From positions 1-64,000 of the forward strand of contig JADFUC010001305.1 of NCBI GenBank assembly GCA_019722365.1: a stretch of DNA of 64,000 nucleotides. Reading direction: 5' to 3'. Position numbers and translations under genes: made by a program. Of this stretch, positions 12,501-25,499 are shown piece by piece. The number at the start of each line of letters is the position of its first letter. The first letter of the stretch is position 1. The notes under the pieces were generated by a model. That model was not told the DNA's origin. It made no database searches and saw only the letters and a list, made by a program, of their open reading frames with translations. The stretch is from Lithospermum erythrorhizon. Its lineage: Eukaryota; Streptophyta; Magnoliopsida; Boraginales; Boraginaceae.

Positions 12501-13689
12501 TAATTAATTTGTTAAATTATTTGTGTTAGGTAATGAAATAACTCGCTACGCTTTAAGCGATTGAAATGTGGTTATATATTTCAAGTTAAGGAAGTGGACC
12601 CGAGATAGTATATAAATAATTTCTGAATAAAATCGATATACCGAGAGACTAAGATTAAATGAGTAGTATTTTATGTCACAAAATATTATACATTCAAATC
12701 GCTTTTCATTAAATTTTAACGACAAAAGTGAGAAATAACACCGTAACTAAACGATTCTAATCATCATTCTAAATATCCCACCTAACTCACTCTTCATCCT
12801 CATCCCCAAAACCTATTCCCCTCTTCTCCCCCTCCATTTGGCCGATTCTGGCTAGGAAGAAAGGAGAAAAATTTCTTCCCCCATTTCTTCCTCCATTGCC
12901 TCTAGGGAAAAGAGAAAAATTTCTCCCCTCCCTTTCGCTGACCTCAATTGGGACTTCAAAAATGATATATATGGATCCTCTAGGCTTAGATTAGATGGAC
13001 AGAGGTTATACAATTCATTTTGGAGGTTGAAATGTGTAGAAATTGATAGTTTGACTTTTGTAGACTTTCGAGGAATCGAAGCTTAAAGCTCAAATGGCAT
13101 GTATATCCTAAGCTTGAAATATGAGTAGTAATCGATTATACTTGGATTTTAGGTCAAGTGTATTGATTGATCTTTGACTTTTCTAAATTTCTTTTTAAAT
13201 TGTATGCACAGCATGGACGTTAATCTAGTTGTTTTGGAAATGTAAGTTGGATGTTTTGGTTGATTGGCAGATGATATTAATGAGTCAAGTTATTTTAAGC
13301 CGAGTTGTAATTGAGATTTTAAATTAAAGGTTGATTATAATGGGTTAATTAGTTGGCGAATATTGTCGGATTGATTAGAACGTGACTAAAGTGTTATCGG
13401 ATAATAAAAGTTGATGACCTAATATTGAGTTAAGCGGTTAGTAATTAGAATGTAGTTAAGCTCGAATTTTAGAAGTGTATACTACCCCGGGGATGTGGAT
13501 GATTACTAAAAGCAATTGAATTGTGAGACGCGTATAATACCTGGCCTAATAGACGCTAAGAGAGTGCCATTCTCTACTAATGCCATAAATGCATAATTTC
13601 GAACAGAGTCGGAGCCCGACTCCAACACGAGACTACCTGTGAGTTATCATTATTGCTTTTGGCTCGAGCGAAAGACAAATCTCAATGAA

Positions 13690-13820
13690 TGGAACCTTCA
13701 TATATATTATGTTATATTTTGTATGTGTTTTGTCAAAGACTATTTTGATACGTTGGCTGGGAACCCTTCATATATTATGTTATATATTTTGTACGTGTTT
13801 TGTCAGCCGGACTATTTCTT
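13690..13820 (+). repeat. Two-copy tandem repeat in Gypsy-2 5' LTR, about 65 bp
   Basis: Two copies of a block containing aaccttcatat, attatgttatat and gtgttttgtca lie head to tail. The matching double copy in the 3' LTR is at about 20715-20845, so it existed before the element inserted. Shorter repeats with gttgtgattatgattcat follow at 13850-13945. Confidence 0.75.
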
Positions 13821-14185
13821 ATTATTTTATTGCTTATCCATGCTATGAAAGATAGTTGTAATTATGATTTATATTATATATAGTTGTGATTATGATTCAT
13901 ACATGAGATAGTTGTGATTATGATTCATGTTATGAGATCGCTGTGGTTATTGTGGTTATACTAATGCAAGGTTGCTATGGTACTGTGTCAAAAGCGGTCA
14001 CATACGCATACAGAATTGCCAAGGCAACAGATTTTGATTGTTTTGTTTGTTATTTGTGGAGCGATCTGCATCGAGGTTCAAAGTATGCATATTGAAAGTG
14101 GGGTAGCCCTGGATTCGAGGCTCAAAAGTATATGCATATTGAAAGCGAGTTTCTACGGGAGGGATGAGCGAGACTTTTATCTCAT

Positions 14186-14360
14186 TATTCAGGAGTGGAT
14201 TCTCATATGTGTATTATTTGTGGAGGTGGATTCCTCATTTATTTATTATTTGTGGAGGTGGATTCCTCATATGTGTATTATTTATGGAGGTGGATTCCTC
14301 ATTTGTTGGTTATTTGTGGAGGTGGATTCCTCATTTGTTTATTATTTGTGGAGGTAAAAT
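14186..14360 (+). repeat. 32-bp minisatellite in Gypsy-2 5' LTR
   Basis: Six units are built on tggaggtggattcctcat plus an attattt linker. Successive tggagg starts fall at 14221, 14253, 14285, 14317 and 14349, an exact 32-base period. The orthologous array in the 3' LTR is at about 21230-21415. Because 32 is not a multiple of three and the unit lacks stops, all three frames stay open and give spurious overlapping frames. Confidence 0.9.
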
Positions 14361-15015
14361 TCCTATTTGATTACCTTTGTGGCCGAGATGCTTTCCTTTT
14401 AAATGAATATGCATTGTTGATGGTTATAAGCTCTCAGATAGTATTATATGATATCGTATAAGTGGGGACTTGAAAGGATGTGATGCTATTATCTCGTGTA
14501 CCAAGTTAATGTGATATGCATACGTTATATAAGGCATATTATATGTGATTGCAAAATCTGTGGTATTTATATTCACTCAGCCTTTTATAGTTTACTCCCT
14601 ATTCTATGGGCGGGCGCTTATGCCCAGTCTCTAGGAGCGATCAAGCCGAGGGTCAAGATTCCGCATCAAGTAGAGCTACGTGAAGATCGCAGCGAGCGAC
14701 GGTGGCATAAGTAAGTCCTCACTACCATTTTGTTGTCAACTTGTTATATTTCTAGACTTTGCTGCTGGCGTTGTATTTTGGGATTTCTTAAAGTATTCTG
14801 GGTTGTATTATCTGTGGATTTGTGTTCTGCTTTTCTTTTGTTTTCATGGATGCGTCATTGAACATCACGTACTTTCTGGAATAGTAGAGTTTGTCTTTGT
14901 TAATGTTAAAGTGTGTCCTATTTGTTGCTATATCCATCATCGGGTGACTCGAAAAGCGCAGTTGCTAATGATCTGTACTCCTCAACGCGCCGACTAAAGC
15001 GGGTCGTTAAAATTT

Positions 15016-15027
15016 TGATATCGAGCC
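15016..15027 (+). other. Gypsy-2 primer-binding site
   Basis: The sequence tgatatcgagcc, followed by taggttt, is a degraded form of the initiator methionine tRNA complement tggtatcagagc. It sits six bases after the 5' LTR, as expected for minus-strand priming. Confidence 0.75.
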
Positions 15028-15079
15028 TAGGTTTCAGCTTTTCTCGTAAGGCCCTGCAGGGTTACGTGCCTAGGTTTAA

Positions 15080-18000
15080 GATGGCTCTAGCAGTTGTCAT
15101 ATTCAGTCTTCAAGGAGTTTGAATTTTTCTTCTTTCGCTGGACTGGCCGACCGCTGGTATTTACCCGAAGATTTTCGCTTCTAATCACAGGTGAGCACCC
15201 TTGTGAAGGCCGAGACAATCGTATTCGCTGTGTTGATATAAGGATCAAGCCGGTTGGTAACTTCTGGCTTTATATACAATTGAAGCTTGGATTACGTAAG
15301 AGTCTTACGTGTCATTACTGATGATACTATCCGGATAATGGGGTTTCCATTGAAGTTGAGTAGATTCTATTTTTTTACTCCGGGATAACGGTGTTATCAA
15401 GGACGTGAACCAAGGCCTAAACGTGTGGAAACGAGATGCTATGATTTGGGTAGATTTGTTCAATTTGGTCGAGAGAAAGAGAGGTCACGGATGTCAAAGG
15501 AATCTATAAATGCCGGAGAGTTAGAGTTGCTAAGTTGGTTGAGTTATTTATGTAAATCAAGAGTGTTAAGTGGTAATCTGTTTACTGGGGTGTATAAGAT
15601 TGTTGATCCTTAGATGCGTTGAAGTTAAATCAGGCACCAAATAATTGGTGGAAGAAAGCGTCGGGTGATAATTATGATAGTTGGACCCACAAGAAAGCGA
15701 GGAGTACTAATTGTTGACATACAAAAAGATGGACCACTCAGAAATATCAAGTGTTAACGAATCTTGTTGTCCATGGATTATGAATACGGTGAGGCGTACA
15801 GAATATGCTGTCGTAATAGGTCAGACATTGACATTTTATCTCACGGATACTAAGGAATTGAGGATAAGCTCTGAAATGGAAAAATTTTTTGCTGCGAAAA
15901 ATGTGGTCACACTGGAGCGACAAGGAAAGTTATCGATCATCTAGACATGCATTGGAATATAAGTTTCAAAGCATCTCGAAATGTTGCTGGAAAAAACTTT
16001 GTATCATGAAATTAAGTGTGCGAAAGTACTTAGAGGATATAAGGTTGGATTTAATGTAGCCGAACAATTTGGGGATGAAATGAATATTTTAGTTGATTGT
16101 CATTATGAAGTTTTAAGTTGCTTAAGTCAGGAAGTGTCATTAAAGAATAAAGGGAATAATGAAAATTTTGGGACTCGAGGAAAAAAGATGTTTAGTAGTA
16201 CTCATTAATAAACTATTTACGGATGGAAAAATCTTAGATAACGATTGGTGTAGTAAGTCCGAGGAAGGAAGAATTAAGCCAAAGAAGATATTAGTCGATA
16301 TACCCAGTCAGGGACTTGTAAGAAATTACGATGAATGGAAGCGTGCGTAATTTTCAAGGAGCAAAAAGATATTGCCACGAGGAGACTAATGGGAGTCATT
16401 TTAAAAAGTGTATTACGACGTCGTGTACGAAAACCATTCTTTCATAGGTAATAAAACTTTGAGACTCTGGATGTATATTGCCGATTAACTTTATGAGGTA
16501 AGGATGTTAGTCGATGAAATAGATCATTTAAGGCCGGGTGGATAAATAGAGAAAGTTGTGTAAATTTTAGGAACAATGATTGAGGCTCGGGGTTGAAACC
16601 CAGGATTTTTGGGTCATGTATGATTTAAGTCAGAAGGCAATATATTATAATGAAATATGAGGTACGTAATAGTAATCAGAGAAAGGTATGATACGTGGGG
16701 TTATAATAGTAATGAAATAAATGAGAAAGTACGGTTATGATATAAATTCGTGAACTAGCTGGGTATATCAAAGACTTAATTAAGGATGTAATTTAGTTGC
16801 TCGAGCAAATGTGAAAAGGATATGAAAGGGAATGGATAATTCTTGGAAGACTTGAATATCAGATGCAATCTATATAATGAATTAAGGGCCTTTGGATTGG
16901 TTTTATCTGTCAGTGTATGATCATGACCTTCAAAGTATAAGAGGAGCGCGGTGTCTGAATATTATAATTGCTTCTCGGTCAAGTGTTAACTTGTTGCATC
17001 CCCGATTGAAAGGTTGAGGAATAAATTTTATAGGACGAGTGGAAATTAGACATGTATGATGTGTTTAAATGGCCTTTAGACGCGATCCTATGATGCCAGA
17101 CGCGAACCCTCGTGAAATTATCAGTTTGAATTACTGCCCGCCGAGGAAGCTTGACTAACAAGAATAGAAAATTTGTAGGAATTTGTAGTAGAATATCAAT
17201 GAATCTTGGGATCTCATTAGTAAGAGAAGATGACGGATGTGTTAATGTAATTTCTAAGGATTATAAATTTATGGCTACTGAGCGCGATAAAGCGTTGATA
17301 AATCCTGTGTGGGGCGGCTGGGTATTAGCAAGCGTAATAAATATACATGTTTAATTAACAACTCAGAGCATAGTTAGGAACGAGCTCATCATGGTTGTAT
17401 AATGACTCGTGAAGTTTGGGTGTATTGCGGATTCGAGTAGTTAATCGTATCATGGTAGAAAGCATATTTTATCAATCTACAACCCTGTGAGGTACTAAGT
17501 ATTTATACTTATGGATTTCGTCGGTGGATCTGTAGATGCTAACAAAGATGTATAATTGAATCAAGTATGAATAGTTTTACAAATTTTCCCTGTAGTGTCA
17601 ATCATAATGCAAATCGTAAGCAAAATTTATGTCGAGTAAATCCTAAGATTTCTTCATGAATCATAAATGGTCATGGCTATACGAGTTAAGCATTTATAAC
17701 ATCGACTTTGATTTTGAAGGAGTTATTAATGATGAAGTGTTAGACTCCTAAATGAATACAATACCAAATCCATGAATTCGAGGACAATAAGTGAAGAATG
17801 CTTATGTGTTGTCTTGTGATAACTCCTCAATGTAAGGCGGTGGCTATTATATGGGGATATGTCGGATTGATGTAAGAGCATGAGTTAATAGAGGTGATAA
17901 TTTTAACTAGGAAGCGAGGTTTCTATAAGAATGATAATTTCCAAGCTGTCGACGGCACCATCCGAGGTTATCAAGGAAACGTTGAATTCTAATATGTCAG

Positions 18001-19380
18001 AATGACGGAAGCGGAAAGGAAATATGACACCAATGAAAGGACGGTTAACTACGCGGGAAGAATGAACCTCGATATAACTACACCGAGAAATATCACAGGT
18101 ATGCTGGATTGAATGAATTTAAGTTAAGAATATCGTGCTTAATCCTATAATATAACTAAGTTTAATAGAAATGAGGATCCAGAAGTAATGCATGAGAAGG
18201 CTGATGATTAACGGAATACAAAAAAGGATCGTGTTAATGCCTAACTATTATTGTAGTAGAAGCACGCCGATTTATAATTGTTTATATATAAAAGTTCCTG
18301 GAATCTAAATGTGAACGCTTTAGGAGTACGGTGATTTGGCAATTTGCAAACCAATGCAGTAAAACCGAGACTCCTGTGGAGTACGAATAGCGGAAAGGTG
18401 ATATCAGGCTATTCGAAATGGGTAATAAAGCTTGTGACGACAGGATTACCAAGCAAGCCGTACGAATGACCGTGGACGCTTTGGTAAAGATGACATATAT
18501 ATATATGCATGATACGGGTATTAGACGTAGGGAAATTTGGTGTTGATAAATCGCAATAAGACCCGAAACGATGATGTTAAGAAAGCGAACTCCAAGGTAT
18601 ATCCACTATGGTGAAGTCGATATAAGGATAGCTTCGCTGTGATTGTATGTGAATGGTAAAATGAATATATAAGAGGCGATGGCGATAACGTATCACTAAA
18701 GGGGGCGCATGTAGAATGGCTTTAAATGTATATAACGAAAGTAGACGCTAAGGTGGATAAGACTATACTACGTAAGAGGTATTTTAAAAAAGATATATAT
18801 GGGAGCATTACGAAATGGTGGGGTTATCGGTGGTGTATTATACGCTAGTTGTACGCCGGAAATTCAAGTATTTACTATATTCGTATTTCATGATAATCAG
18901 AATGGATGTAAATTTGATGAAGCTGCGCTTTGATAAGTGAACCGACCTCCATATGAACGAATCTAATAGTCAATAAACGAGGTAATATGATGACATGAAT
19001 TATGAGGGATAAGGATCGATATCGTGATATGAAATTTGAGGTAGAGGGTATCGTGATGGCTGATTATGATAATGTACACGAGCAAATGGAGCGGTGGTCG
19101 TTGGATGCGAATAAGATATTATATGATAATATGTCTCGAATAGGCTACTGAGGTGTCTTACAGCGCGTGATGAGTCGACATGGTCGATATGAAAAACTCG
19201 TGCGATTAATATAAAAACAACCGCAAGATATGATGTGACTATATTTCGAGAGGCGGTATATCAGAATGTAATTACTGTGCATTATGTGAACTATTAGGAC
19301 AAAGGCTATATCGCTGCGAATCCGATTATAACATTCGCAATAAGACTATATTTAAGGTCACAGTAATGAGCAGGGAAAAT
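15080..19380 (+). pseudogene. Gypsy-2 gag-pol remnant, heavily decayed
   Basis: Only a few landmarks can be read. A CCHC-knuckle-like CEKCGHTGA sits near 15893-15920 with its last cysteine lost. An integrase-like MDFVGG sits at about 17510, followed by a stretch resembling the usual core (FPCSVNHNAN near 17575). A segment near 18005-18050 resembles the post-core region (RMTEAERKYD). I could not find readable reverse transcriptase or a chromodomain. The order and the following polypurine tract fit a chromovirus-type Gypsy polyprotein. The short open frames between 15425 and 17354 are pieces of this ruin and are unlikely to be genes. Confidence 0.5.
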
Positions 19381-19396
19381 CGGTTCGAGTAAATTT

Positions 19397-19420
19397 CGAG
19401 GACGAAATTTTATAAGGCGG
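19397..19420 (+). other. Gypsy-2 polypurine tract region
   Basis: The block cgaggacgaaatttt then ataaggcggtag is the typical chromovirus junction between the polyprotein end and the 3' LTR. Weaker versions precede the Gypsy-1 LTR (about 9948) and Gypsy-P LTR (about 32025), and a minus-strand version precedes the Gypsy-N LTR (25452-25490). Confidence 0.8.
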
Positions 19421-19425
19421 TAGAG

Positions 19426-22036
19426 TCTAACAGTCTGCTAGTTTAAGCGATTGAAATGCAGTTACATATTTCGTTGGGCGCGGGACCCGGAGATAGTATA
19501 AATAATTTCGGAATAAAATCGATATACCGAGACTAGTATTAAATGAGTAGTATTTTATGTCACAAAAAATTATACATTTGAAATCGTTTTCATTAAAGTT
19601 TAACGACAAAAAGTGGAGAAATAACACCGTAAATCCAAATCTGACTTAACTATCACTCTAAATATCCACTTAACTCTAATTAACTTTTCATCCTCATCCA
19701 CAAACCCATCCCCTCTTTCTCTCCTCTCTCCATTTGGCCATCGCTCTCTAGGAAGAAAAAAAGAGAAAATTCTTCCCTCCATTTCTTCTCATCAATCGCC
19801 GCTAAACTCAAGGAAAATTTGTGAGAGTTTCCCCTCATCATCTTCTTCCAATCATGTAAGAAAGGTTGAATCTTTGGGCGTATTTCATGAGTTTTGAAGA
19901 GTTGACTTTAGTTTATTTTCAAGACCTTTGAGTTTGGGACTTCAAATGATATATATATGGATCCTCTAGGCTTAGATTAGATGATTGCAGGTTATAACAA
20001 TCGATTTCTGAGGTTGGAATGTGTAGAAATTTATAGTTTGACTTTTGTTGGACTTCGAGGAATCGAGTTTTTAAAGTTTGAAATGGTATAAGCATCCCCT
20101 CTGCTCAAATATGTGAGTAAAAGAGTGATTATACTTGATTTTGTGGAGTCAAGCAGACATCGATCGGTTGACTTTTCTAAGTTTCTTTAAATCAGATGTA
20201 AAGCGACAAGTACGGGACGCTAATCTAGCTGTTTTGGAAACGAAGTCGGATGTTTCTGATGTCGATCGGGTAGAGTGATATTGTTGCTGGGTTATTCCAA
20301 GTCGAGTTGTAATTGGGGCTTTGAATTAAAGCGTCGATTATAAATGGGTTAATTAGTTGGGCGACGATTGTCGGATTGATTGGGACGGATTCAAAGTTGT
20401 TATCAGCTGGGATAATAAAGTCATGACCTAATATTGGGAGTTATGAAGTTGGTAATTAGAATGCAGTTAAGTCGAAATTTTAGAAGTGTATACTAATTCC
20501 CTTGTGGGATGTGGGATTTATCACTAAAAGTTAATTTGAATCATGACGCTGCATAATACTCGGGTTTAATAGATGTTAAGAGAGGTTATTCTACTGAACG
20601 TGTTATAACGTATGATTTCTGTGAATAGGAGCCGAGCCCGGACCTAAATAATGAGACTACCTGTGAGTTATCATTACTGCTTTTGGCTCGAGAAGTAGTA
20701 CAAATCTCACGATGGGAACCCTTCATATATATTATGTTATATATTTTGCATGTGTTTTGGTCATGACTATTTCTATAATGCCAAGTAGAACCCTTCATAT
20801 ATATTATGTTATATATTTTGCATGTGTTTTGTCATGGGACTATTTTGACATGTGTATTGAGTGATTATGATCCATGTTATGAGATAGTTGTAATTATGAT
20901 TTATATTATGAGATAGTTGTGATTATGATTCATACATGCAGATAAATAGCGATTATGATTCATACATGAAAGATCGCTGTATATCAATAGTGGTTATACC
21001 ACGTGCGACGCAAGGTACTTGTGTCATAAAGGGCCGCCAAGGTCAGGTGTGTAATCCGTGGTGCGTATGTATTTTGATTGCTTTGTTTGTTATTTTCCAG
21101 AGCGCGCACTCGACCGGGAGGTTCAGTGCCGTACGCATATCAGAGCTGGTACCGTGATTCGGAGGCTCAAAGTGATATGCATTTGAGGGGCGAGTTTCTC
21201 GGTCGGGAGGACGGAGGTGAGAATCATCCGATTATTTGTGGAGGTGGATTCCTCATATGTGTATTATTTTCGAGGTGGATTCGCCATTTGTTGATTATTC
21301 AGGAGGTGTGGACTTCAGCATGCTGTATTATTTATGGAGGCGGATTCTCATTTGTCAAGTTATTCAGGAGGTGGATTCTCATTTGTTTATTATTTGTGAG
21401 GTGGATTCCTTCATTTGATTACCTTGCAGGCCGAGACGCTTCCTGTATTTAATATGCATTGTTGATGGTTATAAGCTCCTGCGTATAGTATTATATGATA
21501 TCGTATAAGAGGACTCTAGGTGATTGTGGACAGTTATTATCTGGTGTAGCTTGGTTAATGTATATGCATATGTTACATATATATAAGTATGATTATATGT
21601 GATTGGGTAAAATCTGTGGTATTTATATTCACTCAGCTTTATAGCTGACTTCTCATTCTCTGGGCGGGCGGGCGCTTTATGCCTGGGTGCCCAGGAGCGA
21701 TCGCCGGTGGTCAAGATCCGCATCAAGCAGCTACGTGAAGATCGTGAGGCGCAGCGATGGTGGCATAGAAGTCCTCATCACTATTTCCCTTTGTTGTCAA
21801 CTTGTTATATTTCTAGACTTTGTATATATGTTGTATTTTCGATTTTAAGTATTCTCGCTGTATTATTCGTGAATTTGTGTTCCGTTGTCTTTGTTTTGTT
21901 GGATGTTGTCGGAAAAATCATGACGAACAGAGTTTGTCTTGCTAATGCCGTGAGGTCATATTTGTTGTCAGATCCATCGATTGGCGGTGTGCAGTTAATG
22001 ATCTTAATCTCGGCGGCCGACTAAAAAGCGCTGCCA
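19426..22036 (+). repeat. Gypsy-2 3' LTR
   Basis: Partner of 12534-15010, with the same block order and the same two internal repeat arrays. It ends at ctgcca. It is about 130 bases longer than the 5' copy through scattered small insertions, many of them G/C-rich. Confidence 0.9.
21230..21415 (+). repeat. 32-bp minisatellite in Gypsy-2 3' LTR
   Basis: Six degenerate units with (g)gaggtggattc and attattt linkers match the array in the 5' LTR at 14186-14360. The same unit number in both LTRs suggests no expansion since insertion. The individual units here carry more indels. Confidence 0.85.
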
Positions 22037-22429
22037 TGTAATTATTAGAATATACAATTATATATCCAAAGACGTGCCAAGAATGTGAATCGGTTAAACA
22101 ACAGTACACGTGTACGCCCGTGAAAGAGGGCAAACAGTATATTAATCATATTATGTGTCCACTGTGTGTACCTATTATCGCCGGACGTATTTTTGTATTT
22201 CATGTTAACTATTACTCCGAGTATAAAAATAACGCTTAATTATCAACAACGAAAAAGAAAAACATAATACTTAATAAGTTAAATAAGTTTCGACTACAAA
22301 TATCCTCTAAATAAAATTAAAAAACACCTTACTATTTTCCATAACGCTATCATCAAAAAGATATACTATAACTAATAAAAAAATCAAATACCACGCCTAT
22401 TAAGCACTTCGAGCAAGCTTTCCTCATCA
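22037..22429. other. AT-rich spacer, no gene seen
   Basis: No coding or LTR signal was recognised. At about 22124 the sequence gaaagagggcaaa matches, in inverted orientation, part of the CACTA-like terminus near 47000. This may be chance or the relic of a CACTA end. Confidence 0.4.
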
Positions 22430-22781
22430 CATCCCTAAGCTAATCGGACAACCTCTCGTCAGCGATCCCGGACTACCTATCATGTGGGATACACGATCAC
22501 ATAATTCTTGCCAATCCTGCAAAATTGTAAAATGTAAATATATTTGTTGTAGTATCTAAATTTGTTGTAAATTGGAACATTCGTTATGTAAATATACCGT
22601 GCATCTCTAGAGAATCATGGCCGGAGGAGCTATCACTGAACATTCGAGAGCGCCTCACGAGCCGGATTACTAACCCGGACATGGTTGTGCGACTCATACC
22701 AATGCAGAAGACCAAGAGTAGATTCTCTAGCAATGGCATCACCAACCAATTCGCCGGGCGGGGCAAGAGCGCATGCCTCGC
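22430..22781 (-). pseudogene. Possible En/Spm (Ptta-type) transposase remnant
   Basis: On the minus strand, 22780-22633 encodes a stretch ending STLGLLHWYESHNHVRV and then NPAREALSNVQ. Its TH-like, V-then-N, A-E pattern resembles the C-terminal part of plant En/Spm-associated transposase domains (Ptta/En/Spm family). A possible intron with a ttttgcag acceptor follows, then WQELCDRVSHM (about 22515-22480). The upstream part is cut off exactly at the Gypsy-N LTR edge. The identification is by motif memory only and is tentative. Confidence 0.35.
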
Positions 22782-25451
22782 TGACCAGACGACTCCACCT
22801 CGAGCGGTACGCCTCGTGGTTGTGAGTCGTTATCAACTGTATATCCGAGACAATTATACAATAATGCTTGACACAAAATAACCCGTTTTGAAAATCAATA
22901 AACTTGATAGTTTGATAAAAGTGGAATAGTCTCGAAAGTTCAAAATGTTTCCCATACAGTAGTTTAACCATCGTTGCATCACCTAATCCAACTAAAGTGC
23001 AAACTTCATAACGTTATTTTCTCAAGTCCAAAATATCTATAAACAATTTATAAATTTTCAACGCCAAACACAAAAATACTTAAGTCCGAGTACACCAAAA
23101 ATTAATTGAGTATAAAAACAAGAAAAATGACCGCCGAGGATCCTAGCCAATTGCCTCACCTAAGTAAAATTAGCGATCACTCACTTAACTCAATGTTCTT
23201 TTCGCCGCACCTCGGCCACTGAGGTCAGCGGGTAATGATGTACTAGTGGAAATCTAATCACCCGAGCGGTAAATATATCCACATCCAAACGAGGTACACA
23301 AAAGAGAGATATGGTGAAGTAGCGCATAGTATATATATACGCATAATAGAAGAATATACCAAATATCCATAACGCCAAAATAATAATAATCATCATCAAC
23401 AACATATGCATTTTAGAGGACTAAAGACAAGTTAACTCCACATGTTATATCCCAGATAGCATGTCAAGCATAATCACGCCGAGCAAAACATCATAAATTC
23501 TCAAACACAATGGTTAAAATTAATAAATAACAATATAACAAAACTCCGAAAAGTTAAAGACTCATGACATTATCAACATTCTTTACGCAAATGACATCCA
23601 CCCAATGTCAACACAATGCAGCATAATGCAATAATAATAACTATATCCGACATTTATATAATGTCGCTATCCCTTTCCGTGTGCTCACCTTTTACGCAAT
23701 ACAAATATAATATCATATCCTTTTCCCCGTGCCCACCCTTCGCCCACCCATAAAATATCATATCCTTTTCCCCGGAAGCTCACCCTTAGATCACCCATAA
23801 TTATCATAACACACCATCATCCGCATTGCATCTAATTCTTAAACGCGTGACTCCAACATGCCCACATCCTAATACGCCGACTACTCTATATGAAACCAAG
23901 CATGACCAACAACCAACATCACACCAAACATGCCAACCATGACAGAACATAACCACACACGACTTAATTAACATCACAACAACTACAACAACCCGAGATA
24001 GAACAATCATGCAACCATCAACGCAAACTATCCTTTAATACGACAATCTTACACATACATAATGCAACAATCTCATATAAAACATTACCATAATATACAT
24101 AACACAACCATCATACTCTTAATTCAACATTTCACGACTTCACAAATTTCACTATCATATAAATTGTGAACACAATTATATAGTCACATATCTATTTATC
24201 AAGTACTTCACTCAAACGTGAATAATATTACTTCATACGACTGGGAGCAATCCCCACCCCTTTGGCTAAGTACTCACTAGCGCCCCGAGAAATCAATCGA
24301 TCCTAAGCCTTTCCCACTTTCCCGAGTCTAAACAAAATAATCGAAAAGTAATGACATTACAAACTTGTTATCAATTCTTTTTTAACAACTTTTAGTACCC
24401 ATTAGCCACTTTAGATGAAATATTACTAGTTACGCCAAACGACAACTAAATCTACAATATTGAACAACCCACCCCTTAACCATTTCGCCTCGCCTCTAAT
24501 GCCATTCCTAACACTTTAAACAATTTTAACTAATCCAAAATATCAACTCTACCAACCAACTAAACCCATTTCAATAACCTTTAACCTCACAACCCATTTA
24601 ATAACCAAATCTAATAAACTAATCAACATATTCATCCAACAACTTATAAATCACAATTCCACCTCAAACAATCATAATAAAGGTCCAAGAACATAATTTG
24701 CTACCATTAAAAATAGTTTTGGAAAAAGTCAACCCGTTGAACCTCGAAGTCACCACAACCATACCAACATTTTCTATCCCAAAAATCGGTTATTATCACC
24801 TCCTATACCATAATCTAAGCCTAGATAATAATTATATGCCATATTAAACGTCAAAACCCGAAGTCATACTAATTCCCAAAAAGTCAACATCCCTAAAACG
24901 TCAAGAATTACTCATCCAAATACTTAACTTTAACTCAAGAACAACTAATTTAATTCCTAAGAATCAAGCCATTAGAGCAATAATAATCTAAATACAAAAA
25001 GTCAACAAAAGTCAACCCGCTCGAAATCGATGAAAATACTCAAAAGATTCGCCTTTTTACTCGAATCAAGAGGGATGATGAAACCCCCAAGAAATTTGAG
25101 AGACCAAATCTTAAGTAGACGGAGGAGAAATCAAGAAAGAAACCAAGGAAACAAAAAGGGGTTCTACAAGGGGGGGGGAGTAAGGCGGAGATGGAATTTT
25201 CTTTTTCTTTTTTGTTTTTTCCTCTTAAGGGTCATGGTACGTATATTTAGGAAAACGAGTTTATGCGGATGAAAATCCGACTGCTTTTAGTTTAAACGAT
25301 ACTCTCGATTCAATCTTTATCTCGACTATAAATTTCCAAAGATCAAAATTTATAGTACACGAAATATAAAATGGGTCCACTTTTTATGTTAATTAAATCA
25401 ATAACTCCACATTTTAATTTATTAATTGAAGAGTCGTTACTGGTTATTACA
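22782..25451 (-). repeat. Gypsy-N 3' LTR
   Basis: On the minus strand it opens tgtaataacca right after the polypurine tract and ends near gtcgtctggtca. The body has the gttgacttttt-type motifs seen in the other LTRs, and a tail with atgcaacgatggtta that resembles the Gypsy-1 LTR tail near 12320. The open frames on either strand here do not look like genes. Confidence 0.75.
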
Positions 25452-25490
25452 TTCTACCCACTTAACAAAAATTTCGCCCTCGAAATTTAT
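25452..25490 (-). other. Gypsy-N polypurine tract region
   Basis: On the minus strand the region reads atttcgagggcgaaattt and then gttaagtgggtagaa, directly before the LTR start. This is the chromovirus-type junction and proves the orientation of the element. Confidence 0.8.
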
Positions 25491-25499
25491 CAATTCGAT

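Larger units (their letters stand above)
12534..15010 (+). repeat. Gypsy-2 5' LTR
   Basis: It pairs with 19426-22036. Both share taagcgattgaaatg near the start, then aaataatttc, aaatcgatataccgaga, aatgagtagtattttatgtc, the pyrimidine-rich block near 12780, atatggatcctctaggctta, a 65-bp duplicated block with ttatgttatat, and a 32-bp minisatellite. The end is fixed by the primer-binding site. Confidence 0.9.
12534..22036 (+). mobile_element. Gypsy-2, full-length but decayed Ty3/Gypsy element
   Basis: A 5' LTR (12534-15010), primer-binding site (15016-15027), decayed interior, polypurine tract (19397-19420) and 3' LTR (19426-22036) are all present in order. The bases next to the outer ends, ggtaa at 12529 and tgtaa at 22037, match at four of five positions and may be the target-site duplication. 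It lies 33 bases after the Gypsy-1 LTR. Confidence 0.85.

Noticed and set aside
13977..14461. Three overlapping open frames with WIPH/YLWRW-type repeats
   Set aside because: They come from the stop-free 32-bp minisatellite in an LTR read in three phases.
15012..19425. Gypsy-2 interior as a non-coding (LARD-type) element
   Set aside because: A zinc-knuckle relic, an integrase-like MDFVGG with following residues and a chromovirus polypurine junction suggest a decayed coding interior.
22122..22136. Short match gaaagagggcaaa to the CACTA terminus near 47000 as a proven left end
   Set aside because: Only 13 bases match and the outer CACTA bases are missing, so it is noted only as a possibility.
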